Assembly (NCBI GenBank): GCA_036501025.1
Contig: DASYBB010000241.1
Span: 1-64,000, forward strand
DNA: 64,000 bases
Direction of reading: 5' to 3'
Origin: DASUBV01 sp036501025
Lineage (GTDB): Bacteria > Actinomycetota > Actinomycetes > Streptosporangiales > Streptosporangiaceae
Shown: piece after piece, positions 26,503 through 33,596 of the stretch
How the letters are laid out: every line of letters begins with the position of its first letter
How positions within the stretch are numbered: the first letter of the stretch is position 1
Notes under the pieces: generated by a model
What the model saw: only the letters and a program-made list of their open reading frames with translations
Told to the model about the DNA's origin: nothing
The model's database searches: none
Translations under genes and position numbers: made by a program

Positions 26503-27309
26503 ATGCGCATTGCGAGGTTTGCCTTCGGCGGTGAGGTCCGGTACGGGGTCGTGGACAGCGAGCCGGCGGGCGGCGGCGGGGCAGCTGGCGAGCTTCAGGT
26601 GGCCGAGCTCGCCGGGCACCCGTTCGGGGCCGCTGACTCCATCCGGTTCACCGGCGCTCGCTACCCGCTGCCTGACCTCCGCCTGCTGGCGCCGGTCCTG
26701 CCCAGCAAGGTCGTGGCCATCGGCAAGAACTACGCCGCGCACGCCCGCGAGATGGGCGGCGAGCCCCCCGCCGAGCCGGTGATCTTCCTGAAGCCGTCGA
26801 CGTCTGTCGCGGGCCCGGCCGACCCCATCGTCCGGCCGGTGAAGCTGTCCGGGCGGGTGGACTACGAGGGCGAGCTGGCCCTGGTCATCGGCCGCCCGTG
26901 CCGGGACGTGCCGCCCGAGCGGGCCGCCGAGTACATCTTCGGCTACACCTGCGCCAACGACGTCACCGCACGTGACCTGCAGGCCCGCGACGGCCAGTGG
27001 GCGCGGGCCAAGGGGTTCGACACGTTCTGCCCGCTCGGCCCCTGGATCGAGACCGACCTTGACCCGGCCGACCTGGAGCTCCGGACCACGGTCAACGATG
27101 CGGTCCGCCAGCAGTCCCGCACGTCACTGCTGCTGCACGACGTGCCCGCGCTGGTCAGCTACGTCTCCGCGGTGATGACCCTGCTGCCCGGCGACGTGCT
27201 CCTGACCGGCACGCCCGACGGGATCGGGCCGCTGGAGCCCGGCGATCACGTCTCGGTGACGATCGAGGGGATCGGGACGCTCAGTAACCGGGTCGTGGAC
27301 AGCGCCTGA
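26503..27309 (+). CDS. Fumarylacetoacetate hydrolase family protein
   Basis: 268 residues. It has a short N-terminal domain (MRIARFAFGGEVRYGVVDSE) and the catalytic FAH domain with KVVAIGKNYAAHAREM, FLKPSTSVAGPADPI, the metal-binding VDYEGELALVIGRP (Glu-x-Glu) and LLTGTPDGIGPLEPGD. Family members hydrolyse C-C bonds in acylpyruvates or isomerise catechol breakdown products; 2-hydroxyhepta-2,4-diene-1,7-dioate isomerase is the frequent automatic name. The real substrate is not readable. In actinomycetes this gene often precedes gltX and tRNA genes; here tRNA-Gln follows after 94 bases. Confidence 0.9.
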   Translation: MRIARFAFGGEVRYGVVDSEPAGGGGAAGELQVAELAGHPFGAADSIRFTGARYPLPDLRLLAPVLPSKVVAIGKNYAAHAREMGGEPPAEPVIFLKPSTSVAGPADPIVRPVKLSGRVDYEGELALVIGRPCRDVPPERAAEYIFGYTCANDVTARDLQARDGQWARAKGFDTFCPLGPWIETDLDPADLELRTTVNDAVRQQSRTSLLLHDVPALVSYVSAVMTLLPGDVLLTGTPDGIGPLEPGDHVSVTIEGIGTLSNRVVDSA

Positions 27310-27337
27310 TCTCGGGAGCTGCGCCGCTTCCGCCATT

Positions 27338-27367
27338 TTGGCTCCCGGCGGCGGGTTCCGCTATGCT
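27338..27367 (+). promoter_or_regulatory. Probable promoter of tRNA-Gln
   Basis: TTGGCT (27338-27343) and TATGCT (27362-27367) are separated by 18 bases, close to the housekeeping sigma consensus, and end 36 bases before the tRNA start. Confidence 0.5.
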
Positions 27368-27403
27368 GCACTGGCGCACTTGGCTCCTGGAGCCGCGCTC
27401 CCA

Positions 27404-27478
27404 TGGGGTATGGGGTAATTGGCAGCCCGACGGGTTCTGGCCCCGTTAGTCTAGGTTCGAGTCCTGGTACCCCAGCCA
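27404..27478 (+). tRNA. tRNA-Gln (anticodon CTG)
   Basis: The acceptor arms TGGGGTA and TACCCCA pair fully, the anticodon stem ACGGG/CCCGT encloses TTCTGGC with anticodon CTG, and the T arm contains GGTTCGAGTCC. The 3' CCA is encoded (27476-27478). Gln-tRNA can be made here by the GatCAB route encoded in the same window. Confidence 0.95.
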
Positions 27479-27490
27479 GCAAGCTGGACA

Positions 27491-27528
27491 GCGCGGACGC
27501 CCGTATCGGGCGTCCGCGCTTTGGCTTA
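27491..27528 (+). terminator. Strong hairpin terminator after tRNA-Gln
   Basis: GCGCGGACGCCCG (27491-27503) pairs perfectly over 13 bp with 27507-27519, leaving a TAT loop, and TTTGGCTT follows. It lies 13 bases behind the tRNA 3' end. Confidence 0.8.
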
Positions 27529-27581
27529 TCCGCCGGGGCGGGGGCATTAAATGACGGACGAGCCAGGCTAGGTGAGTCGGC

Positions 27582-27908
27582 TTAGATCCAGCGGCGGCGG
27601 GCCGAGGTCCGGGTCCGGCCACGGCTGCGGCTGCGGCCATGTCCCGGCTCGAGACCGGTGACCCGCAGGATCAGCAGCAGCACGATGGCGCCGATGACCG
27701 AGCCGATGAAGCCGGTGGCGGCGAAGTGGGTGACCTCCAGATGGTGGAACTCGATGAGCTGCTGGAGGAATCCACCGACGAACGAGCCCACGATGCCCAG
27801 CAGGATCGTTCCCAGGAGGCCGATGCTGTCTCGCCCCGGCACGAGCAGCCGCGCGATGAGACCGACGATCAGGCCGATGACGATCAGGATCACTATGAAT
27901 GCCAACAT
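27582..27908 (-). CDS. GlsB/YeaQ/YmgE-type small membrane protein (transglycosylase-associated)
   Basis: 108 residues from the ATG at 27908. Three hydrophobic segments (LAFIVILIVIGLIVGLIARL, DSIGLLGTILLGIVGSFVGG, FIGSVIGAIVLLLILR) and the Gly-rich GLIARLL..G.GLLGTILLGIVGSFVGG pattern mark the family of stress-induced membrane proteins. The tail is Arg/Ser-rich (GRSRSRGRTRTSARRR). The upstream in-frame extension to 28139 runs into tRNA-Glu and is rejected. It is oriented against both tRNA genes. Confidence 0.88.
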   Translation of the reverse strand: MLAFIVILIVIGLIVGLIARLLVPGRDSIGLLGTILLGIVGSFVGGFLQQLIEFHHLEVTHFAATGFIGSVIGAIVLLLILRVTGLEPGHGRSRSRGRTRTSARRRWI

Positions 27909-28021
27909 GGGGTCTACGTACCGCGATTTTCCGCAATCATGCACGCGCTGACCCCGTGTCGGGGTATAGGGGCGCGGTCGCAGGCTTGCTACCTGCGCGA
28001 AGTTGGGTGACCGGCGCGGGT

Positions 28022-28051
28022 TTGGCGGGACTCCGCGAGGTGCGCTAACCT
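28022..28051 (+). promoter_or_regulatory. Probable promoter of tRNA-Glu
   Basis: TTGGCG (28022-28027), an 18-base spacer and TAACCT (28046-28051) resemble the promoter seen before tRNA-Gln. It would start a transcript about 75 bases before the tRNA. Confidence 0.4.
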
Positions 28052-28131
28052 TGCCTGGCGGCTGGGGAAGCCCGGCCAGGGACCGCGATGTGGTCCCGGG
28101 CCGAAGTTCAGCCGCTGCGTTATGTGTGCCT

Positions 28132-28204
28132 GGCCCCATCGTCTAGCGGCCCAGGACGCCGCCCTCTCAAGGCGGTAGCACGGGTTCAAATCCCGTTGGG
28201 GCTA
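28132..28204 (+). tRNA. tRNA-Glu (anticodon CTC)
   Basis: The 73-base gene has acceptor arms GGCCCCA and TGGGGCT (one G-T pair at the end), anticodon stem CCGCC/GGCGG around CTCTCAA (anticodon CTC) and T arm CGGGTTCAAATCCCG. CCA is not encoded. The 3' part and the following terminator are duplicated at 29176-29280. Confidence 0.94.
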
Positions 28205-28268
28205 CAAGAGTTGCGGTAGGTCAGAGGCCCAGTTGCCGGTTACGGCGGCCGGGCCTCGATCATTTGTC
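28164..28268 (+). repeat. Direct repeat copy A: 3' part of tRNA-Glu plus terminator
   Basis: This 105-base stretch runs from the anticodon loop of tRNA-Glu to CATTTGTC. It matches 29176-29280 without gaps at 96 of 105 positions by my alignment; eight of the nine differences are transitions. Within it GAGGCCC (28224-28230) and GGGCCTC (28251-28257) form the stem of the tRNA terminator. Confidence 0.85.
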
Positions 28269-28489
28269 CGCGATTCGTCCGTGGGTTCTGGCGGCAGCAG
28301 GCGGCAGGCTGCCCCAGAAAATGACTGTGATTGGCCCTACGGTGGGCGGCATCCCGACGGTGACGTGAACACTGAGCCACGACCGGCGGGCGTAGCGGGT
28401 CCCAGGATGGATTGTTCCTAGCGCGTGCGGCCATCACTCCGCGGCCGCACGCCACATGGCTGTCGGCAGGTGGCGTTACCCTGGCAGGC
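28205..28489. other. Intergenic stretch after tRNA-Glu
   Basis: After the terminator in copy A of the repeat I see no coding frame with normal codon bias. It leads into the DUF6247-type gene; TACCCT (28477-28482) eight bases before its ATG could be a -10 for a leaderless message. Confidence 0.4.
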
Positions 28490-28771
28490 ATGACAGCGCA
28501 GCCCGACAGCGAGGGTGATTCGGAGACCCCGGCGGCGATCCTGGGACTGCTGCCTCAGCAGTGGCATGAGGAGTTCCTGGCTGAGTACCGGCAGGCCCTA
28601 GAGGCGGCGCGAGAGGTGCGCCGCTGGCCGTTCCTGGCTGAACTGCTGCATCGCTGGCGTCTGCGAGCCATTGCCTACTCCGACCCGGAGTTCAGTGCCG
28701 CGGTACGCGAGGCGAGAGACGCCCGGCCCGAGGGTCTCATCCCGGTTCCGGGCTGGCCCGCCCGCCAGTGA
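28490..28771 (+). CDS. DUF6247-like protein, probable antitoxin
   Basis: 93 residues from the ATG at 28490. It has AAILGLLPQQWHEEFLAEYRQALEAAREV and FLAELLHRWRLRAIAYSDPEF, like the DUF6247 actinobacterial family, which commonly precedes a RelE-type gene. The gene overlaps its downstream partner by four bases (GTGA), the classical arrangement of toxin-antitoxin operons. Less GC-rich than core genes. The pair is enclosed by the tRNA-Glu repeat copies. Confidence 0.72.
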   Translation: MTAQPDSEGDSETPAAILGLLPQQWHEEFLAEYRQALEAAREVRRWPFLAELLHRWRLRAIAYSDPEFSAAVREARDARPEGLIPVPGWPARQ

Positions 28772-29028
28772 GCTATCGCCCGGTCCTGACTGTCCGGGCC
28801 GCCGCGCAGTTTGCCGATCTGAGCAAGCAGCAGGAGATCTACCAGGCGTTCATGGACCGGCTGCTGAAACTGATCGACGCTCCGTGGGATGCGCGGTTAG
28901 TGCAGCCTGGAGGCGGCGAGCCCGAGTTTCGCGAGACCCTGTTCGGCGACCAAGGCCTGCTGGCGTTCCGGTTAGACGAGGAAGCGGAGCTGCTGATCGT
29001 GCTGTACATGATCTGGGCAGGTCCGTGA
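28768..29028 (+). CDS. RelE/ParE-fold-like small protein, probable toxin
   Basis: 86 residues, GTG start overlapping the previous stop. MSYRPVLTVRAAAQFADLSK at the start, a helical middle and the end LFGDQGLLAFRLDEEAELLIVLYMIWAG suggest the beta-strand order of RelE-like ribonucleases, but the usual catalytic Arg/His residues are hard to place, so activity is inferred from operon structure. An alternative is a non-toxic partner of DUF6247. Confidence 0.62.
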   Translation: MSYRPVLTVRAAAQFADLSKQQEIYQAFMDRLLKLIDAPWDARLVQPGGGEPEFRETLFGDQGLLAFRLDEEAELLIVLYMIWAGP

Positions 29029-29160
29029 CGCGTATTCCCCGGCGTCAGTTGGCTCACGATGCCCTCAGCCGGCACCGCATCGGCTTCTCGGGCTGCTGCC
29101 CGGCGCAGGCTGCCTTCTGTTTAACGGACAATGCCGGACCAGCTTGAACGAGGGCACGCC

Positions 29161-29186
29161 TTCTCTCAAGGCGTTCTCTCAAGGCG
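29161..29186 (+). repeat. 13-bp tandem duplication in the tRNA-Glu remnant
   Basis: TTCTCTCAAGGCG occurs twice directly (29161-29173 and 29174-29186). It corresponds to the anticodon loop and 3' stem of tRNA-Glu and so marks the broken end of the remnant. Confidence 0.75.
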
Positions 29187-29280
29187 TTAGCACGGGTTCA
29201 AGTCCCGTTGGGGCTACAAGAGTTGTAGCAGGTTAGAGGCTCGGTTGCCGGTTGCGGCGGCCGGGCCTCGATCATTTGTC
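29176..29280 (+). repeat. Direct repeat copy B: tRNA-Glu 3' remnant plus terminator
   Basis: Same length as copy A (28164-28268), nine substitutions. The 5' half of a tRNA is absent, so this is not a functional tRNA. Copy B ends seven bases before the antitoxin start codon. Two such copies around a short segment are what site-specific insertion or excision at a tRNA leaves, although the length and divergence suggest an old event or duplication. Confidence 0.85.
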
Positions 29281-29286
29281 ACCCAT

Positions 29287-29514
29287 GTGCGGCTGCAGAT
29301 TCTCATCGACGACGAGCGTTACGAGCGGGTTCGCGCTCTCGCGCGGCAGCGCGGTACATCGGTCGCCACCGTAATTCGGGAGGCGCTTGACCGTGGCCTG
29401 CCCGCGACGCAACAGCGGCGAGCCGCCGCGGCCCGGCGCATCCTCGGTGCGGCACCAATGGAGACTGGCGATCTGCTCGCCGAGCTGGATGAGCTCCGCG
29501 GACGCCACGCGTGA
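29287..29514 (+). CDS. Ribbon-helix-helix antitoxin, VapB-like
   Basis: 75 residues from GTG at 29287: RLQILIDDERYERVRALARQ, RGTSVATVIREALDRGL, a ribbon-helix-helix (CopG/Arc) DNA-binding domain, then a C-terminal helix that should neutralise the toxin (APMETGDLLAELDELRGRHA). A longer frame from TTG 29245 would translate part of repeat copy B and is less likely. Overlaps the PIN-domain gene by four bases (GTGA). Such antitoxins repress their own operon. Confidence 0.83.
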   Translation: MRLQILIDDERYERVRALARQRGTSVATVIREALDRGLPATQQRRAAAARRILGAAPMETGDLLAELDELRGRHA

Positions 29515-29951
29515 TAGTCCTTGACACGACAGTCCTGGTCTACGCAGTCGGGGTCGATCAGCCCCTGCGCGAGCCATGTCAGCAGCTAATCCGTGCCATA
29601 GCAGGCGGGACGATTCTGGCGGCCACCACTATCGAGGTCATCCAGGAGTTCGCCCACGTCCGCGCCCGCCGTCGGGACCGCAAGGACGCTGCAGAACTTG
29701 CCCGTGACTACATCGAGTTGCTGTCGCCGCTGCTTATCGTCGAGGAAGCTGATCTGCGCGAAGGACTGCGGCTGTTCGAGGAGGGAACGGGCTTCGGCTC
29801 GTTCGACGCGGTCCTGGCCGCGGCGGCTCATGCGGCAGGAGCTGAGGCGCTGGTGTCGGCAGACGCCGGCTTCTCCGGCATCGCGGCCATCCGTCATGTC
29901 ATGCCTGATGCCGATGGCGTCCGCAGGCTGCTGGCCGCCCCCGAAGAATAG
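29511..29951 (+). CDS. PIN-domain ribonuclease toxin, VapC-like
   Basis: 146 residues. The acidic PIN residues are visible: Asp5 (MIVLDTTVLVYA), Glu in TIEVIQEFAHV, and the aspartates in FGSFDAVLAAAAHAAGAEALVSADAGF. VapC toxins cut tRNA or rRNA when their antitoxin is degraded. The GTG start lies inside the end of the RHH gene, showing translational coupling. Confidence 0.88.
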   Translation: MIVLDTTVLVYAVGVDQPLREPCQQLIRAIAGGTILAATTIEVIQEFAHVRARRRDRKDAAELARDYIELLSPLLIVEEADLREGLRLFEEGTGFGSFDAVLAAAAHAAGAEALVSADAGFSGIAAIRHVMPDADGVRRLLAAPEE

Positions 29952-30156
29952 CCATCGGTCACAGCCTGATCAGCTGCGCCTGCAGCCCGATACTGCACGG
30001 TTCTGCCTGGCGGCGCACGTGCCCAGCGCGCGGCGTCCTCGGCGATGAGCAGCCGATCGTGCTTGATGAAGACCTCCGTGGAGAGCCAGGTCGGCCGGCA
30101 GGCGCGCCGGGGCGCTTGCGACACCTGCTGAACCCGCCCGGCCTAGGCTGTCGGCG

Positions 30157-32781
30157 ATGCCTGAGACAAGCATGATCCGCACGCCCGACCAGCGCGTCCG
30201 GGTCTTCGTGAGCTCCACGCTGGGGGAGGCGGCGGCCGAGCGCCAGGCGATACGGGACGCGGTGACGGCGCTGCGGCTGGTGCCGGTGATGTTCGAGCTG
30301 GGCGCCCGCCCCCACCCGCCGCGGACGGTGTACCGGGCCTACCTGGCGCAGAGCCAGGTCTTCGTCGGCGTCTACTGGCAAAGTTACGGGTGGGTCGCCC
30401 CCGGCGAGCAGGTTTCCGGGCTGGAGGACGAGTACCGATTGTCGGCCGGGATGCCCCGGCTCATCTACGTCAAGTCGCCGGCGCCGGATCGCGATCCGCG
30501 GCTGGCGCGGATGCTGGCCCGGATCAAGGACGAGGGTGACGTCTCCTATCAGCTCTTCGCTGACCCCGCCGAGCTGCGGCAGCTCGTCGAGAACGACCTG
30601 GCGTTGCTGCTGAGCGAGCGGTTCGAGCTGACTCACTCCGGCGAGGACGCCGCGGCGGAGACGCTGCTCGCCGGGGCTGTTCCGGTGCCGGCCACGCCGC
30701 TGCTGGGCCGCGACCAGGAAATCGCGGCCGTCGAGGACCTGGTCGTCGGGGAGGGCGTCCGGCTGGTGACCATGACGGGTCCGGGCGGCGTGGGAAAGAG
30801 CCGGCTCATGATGGAGGCGGCCCGGCGGCTCGGCCCCGGCTTCGCGGACGGCGCGCGGTTCCTGGAGCTGGCCTCGGTTCCCGCAGCCGACCTGGTGGCG
30901 CCCGCGATCGCCGCCAGGCTGGGCCTGAACACCTCGGCTGGCCAGCTGATCACCGACCTGGGGGCGTACCTGGAGTCCCGGCACCTGCTGCTGGCGCTGG
31001 ACAACTTCGAGCATGTTATGGGCGCCGCTCCGCTGGTGGCCGAGCTACTGGAAGCCGCTGCCGGCCTGGTGGTGCTGGTCACCAGCCGGACGGCGCTGCG
31101 GCTCAGGGGCGAGCACGAATACCCGGTATCCCCGCTCGCGGTTCCGCCCGCCGGGGCTGACCGCGACTCCGCGGAACTGCACCGCTACGCGTCGGTGGGC
31201 CTATTCGTTGAGCGGGCGCACGCCGTTGCCCCGGGCTTCGAGCTGACCGAGGCCAATGCCCCCGCGGTAGCCGAGATCTGCCGCAGGCTGGACGGGCTGC
31301 CGCTGGCCATCGAGCTGGCCGCGGCCCGGGTCAAGCTGCTGCCCCCGAATGCGCTGGCCTCGCGGCTGGACCGGAGATTCAGCGTCCTGACCGGCGGGGC
31401 CCGCGATCTGCCCGAGCGACAGCGCACCCTGAAGAACACCCTGGACTGGAGCTTCGACCTGCTGTCGGCGGTCGAGCAGGAGCTGCTCGCCCGCCTGGGC
31501 GTATTCGCGGGGCCGTTCAGCCTGCCAGCGGCAGAGGCCCTCTATGCCGCGGGTGAAGGCCGGGCCGGCCGGCCCGAGCAGGTAATCGAATCGCTGGGCC
31601 TGCTGGTGGAAAGCAGCCTGGTCCGTTCGGAAACCCGCAGCGGCGAGCCGCGGTTTTCGCTGCTGGAGACCATCCGGCATTATGCGCTGGAACGCCTCGC
31701 CGGCGGCGACTGGGTTCAGGCGCATGACCGGCACGCCGCCTACTTCCAGGCTCTGGCCGAGCCGTCCGGGGCCGAGCTCGCCGGCCCCGGCCAGCGGTCC
31801 TGGGTGGCCCGGCTGGAGACCGAGCACGACAACCTCCTGGCCGCGATGTCCTGGCTGGCAGACCAGGGTCGCCTCGGTCAGGCTGCCCAGCTGTTCTTGG
31901 CGAGCTGGAGGTTCTGGTGGCTGCACGGCCACCTCGCGGAGTTTGTCGGCCTGGGGGAGGAAATGGCCCGCAGCGAGAACCTGCCGCCCTACCAGCACGC
32001 GCTGGCACTTACCGAGGCCGGCTTCATTCTCCTCGCCAACGGAGATCGGCCCCGGGGGGAGGAGCTACTCGGGCAGAGCCTGCCGCTGTACCGGCAGGCG
32101 AGCGGACAGCCGGGCATGATTCTCCACGCGACCGTCCTGGGCGTTCTGGGCCACCTGGCGGCAATCCGCGGCGATTACGCCACCGCGACTGAGCGGCTCG
32201 ACGAGGGCCGGGCGCTGCTTGGGGGGCTACGCGAGGACGAGCTCACCGGGTTCGACCGCCTTCAGCACCTGCTCAACATGGCGTTGCTGGATAGCTTCCT
32301 CGGCCAGGTCCGGCTCAGCCAGGCAGACAACGACACCGCAGCGCGATTGTTCGCCAATAGCCTGGCCGTGGCCCGCCGTGCGGATGACGCCATCCCCATC
32401 CTCGTCTCGCTGTATGACCTGGCGCTCAGCACCCAGGCGCAGGGCGACCTGGCCGGCGCAGCCGGACATCTGAAGGAAGGGCTGGCCATGGCAGCCGAGA
32501 TGGGAGACGAAACAAGCGCCGCCTACTACCTCGAGGCACTGGCAGATGTCGCGGGCCGGCAGGACGACCCGCAGCGTGCCGCGCGCCTGCTCACCGCCGC
32601 GCGCTCGCAGCTGGAAGCCAGCGGCAGCGGCTGGCTGCACGCCTACGTGCCACGCGCGCCCCACGACGATGCCGTCCTCGCCGCGCTGCGCGCCCGCCTC
32701 GGCGACGCGGCCTACGAGGAGGCGCTGGCCTGGGGTGAATCGTCCGGAACCAGGCAGGCCAGACAGTACGCGCTGAAGTAA
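30157..32781 (+). CDS. DUF4062-STAND ATPase-TPR protein, copy 1
   Basis: 874 residues. Residues about 13-155 form a DUF4062 domain (VRVFVSSTLGEAAAERQAI, VFVGVYWQSYGW, GLEDEYRLS, PRLIYVKSPAPDRDPRL). A P-loop (GPGGVGKS, 208-215), a Walker B-like LLLALDNFE (277-285) and TSRTALRLRGEHEYPV put the middle in the STAND/NB-ARC class with the COG3903-type arm (DGLPLAIELAAARVKLLPP, ERQRTLKNTLDWSFDLL). The C-terminal 350 residues are alpha-helical, TPR-like. No DNA-binding domain is seen, unlike LuxR or SARP regulators with the same ATPase. Its close relative at 34670-37333 faces it. It may be a ligand-activated conflict or signalling protein; the role is inference. Confidence 0.88.
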   Translation: MPETSMIRTPDQRVRVFVSSTLGEAAAERQAIRDAVTALRLVPVMFELGARPHPPRTVYRAYLAQSQVFVGVYWQSYGWVAPGEQVSGLEDEYRLSAGMPRLIYVKSPAPDRDPRLARMLARIKDEGDVSYQLFADPAELRQLVENDLALLLSERFELTHSGEDAAAETLLAGAVPVPATPLLGRDQEIAAVEDLVVGEGVRLVTMTGPGGVGKSRLMMEAARRLGPGFADGARFLELASVPAADLVAPAIAARLGLNTSAGQLITDLGAYLESRHLLLALDNFEHVMGAAPLVAELLEAAAGLVVLVTSRTALRLRGEHEYPVSPLAVPPAGADRDSAELHRYASVGLFVERAHAVAPGFELTEANAPAVAEICRRLDGLPLAIELAAARVKLLPPNALASRLDRRFSVLTGGARDLPERQRTLKNTLDWSFDLLSAVEQELLARLGVFAGPFSLPAAEALYAAGEGRAGRPEQVIESLGLLVESSLVRSETRSGEPRFSLLETIRHYALERLAGGDWVQAHDRHAAYFQALAEPSGAELAGPGQRSWVARLETEHDNLLAAMSWLADQGRLGQAAQLFLASWRFWWLHGHLAEFVGLGEEMARSENLPPYQHALALTEAGFILLANGDRPRGEELLGQSLPLYRQASGQPGMILHATVLGVLGHLAAIRGDYATATERLDEGRALLGGLREDELTGFDRLQHLLNMALLDSFLGQVRLSQADNDTAARLFANSLAVARRADDAIPILVSLYDLALSTQAQGDLAGAAGHLKEGLAMAAEMGDETSAAYYLEALADVAGRQDDPQRAARLLTAARSQLEASGSGWLHAYVPRAPHDDAVLAALRARLGDAAYEEALAWGESSGTRQARQYALK

Positions 32782-32890
32782 CGGCGCTGCCTTGTTCACC
32801 TTCCGGTCATTTGCTTGCCAAAAATGATGCGGACAATACCTGCAGGTCCCGGGCCGCGACCCAGAGCAGGGTAGTCGGGTCATGAACCTG

Positions 32891-33412
32891 CTATTTCGGC
32901 AAGGTGAACCACATCTGAGACGAGCTTCCGTCATTGATGCAGGTCGCGACGCCGACGTGGAAGTTCGGCTCGGAAGTCAGGCACAAGGCGGTCCTGTTCA
33001 CGAATTCACCGCCTTCCAGCGTCCACTGCTGCGTCGTGTCGGAGGTGTTGCAGCCGGGCCTCGCCAGCGCCTGGCTGCCATTTTCGGTGCGCACGGCGAG
33101 GCGGCCGCCGCTGAACGCGTTCTGGAGACGGACAACAGGGCCGTCGATGGTGCCAATTCCCCGCTCTTGGTTCTGCGCACCCTCGCACGTGGCCAGCCCG
33201 AGTGTCGTGCCCCCAATGAGGTCCACGCAATGGCCGGCGTCGGTCGGGAGCTCACTTTCCAGCTGGTTTTGATTCGAGACCGCGGCCGGCCGCTGCGCCG
33301 CAGCAATAGCCGGCGGGGATGCCGCCAGGCCACCTGCAAGAGCGACAGTGAAGCCTGCCGTTCCCAGCACGCTGCCGAGCTTTCGTTTCACGCGCACATC
33401 AGCCCTTCCCAT
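32891..33412 (-). CDS. Secreted ricin-type beta-trefoil lectin-like protein
   Basis: About 173 residues from the ATG at 33412. After VRVKRKLGS comes a hydrophobic signal segment (VLGTAGFTVALAGGLAASPPAIAAAQ) with an AxA cleavage site. The mature part has HCVDLIGGTTLGLATCEG, TQQWTLEGGEF and ALCLTSEPNFHVGVATC, where QxW and paired cysteines indicate a single ricin B-type repeat domain that likely binds sugars outside the cell. It ends 109 bases from the end of STAND copy 1, converging with it. A GTG start within GTGCGCGTGAAA is possible. The GC content is lower than in the core genes. Confidence 0.78.
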   Translation of the reverse strand: MGRADVRVKRKLGSVLGTAGFTVALAGGLAASPPAIAAAQRPAAVSNQNQLESELPTDAGHCVDLIGGTTLGLATCEGAQNQERGIGTIDGPVVRLQNAFSGGRLAVRTENGSQALARPGCNTSDTTQQWTLEGGEFVNRTALCLTSEPNFHVGVATCINDGSSSQMWFTLPK

Positions 33413-33596
33413 ACGGAGCAGTGATACAAGAACCGGACGCCTGCTACCTGTACCTCGTCCTCGCCGCGGCGCTGCCGGAAGCGGGACGGCCGGGGTGACG
33501 GGCGGGCGGCGGGTCATGACCGCGCCGGCAGCTTATGGATCTTGGTGAGCACCGGGCGTACGCTCCGTTTGTGGTCAAAGGGGACGTGGAGGAGCG

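Noticed and set aside
28233..28421. Frame MPVTAAGPRSF... after tRNA-Glu
   Set aside because: It arises from the repeat shared with 29245; it is a tRNA terminator, not a gene.
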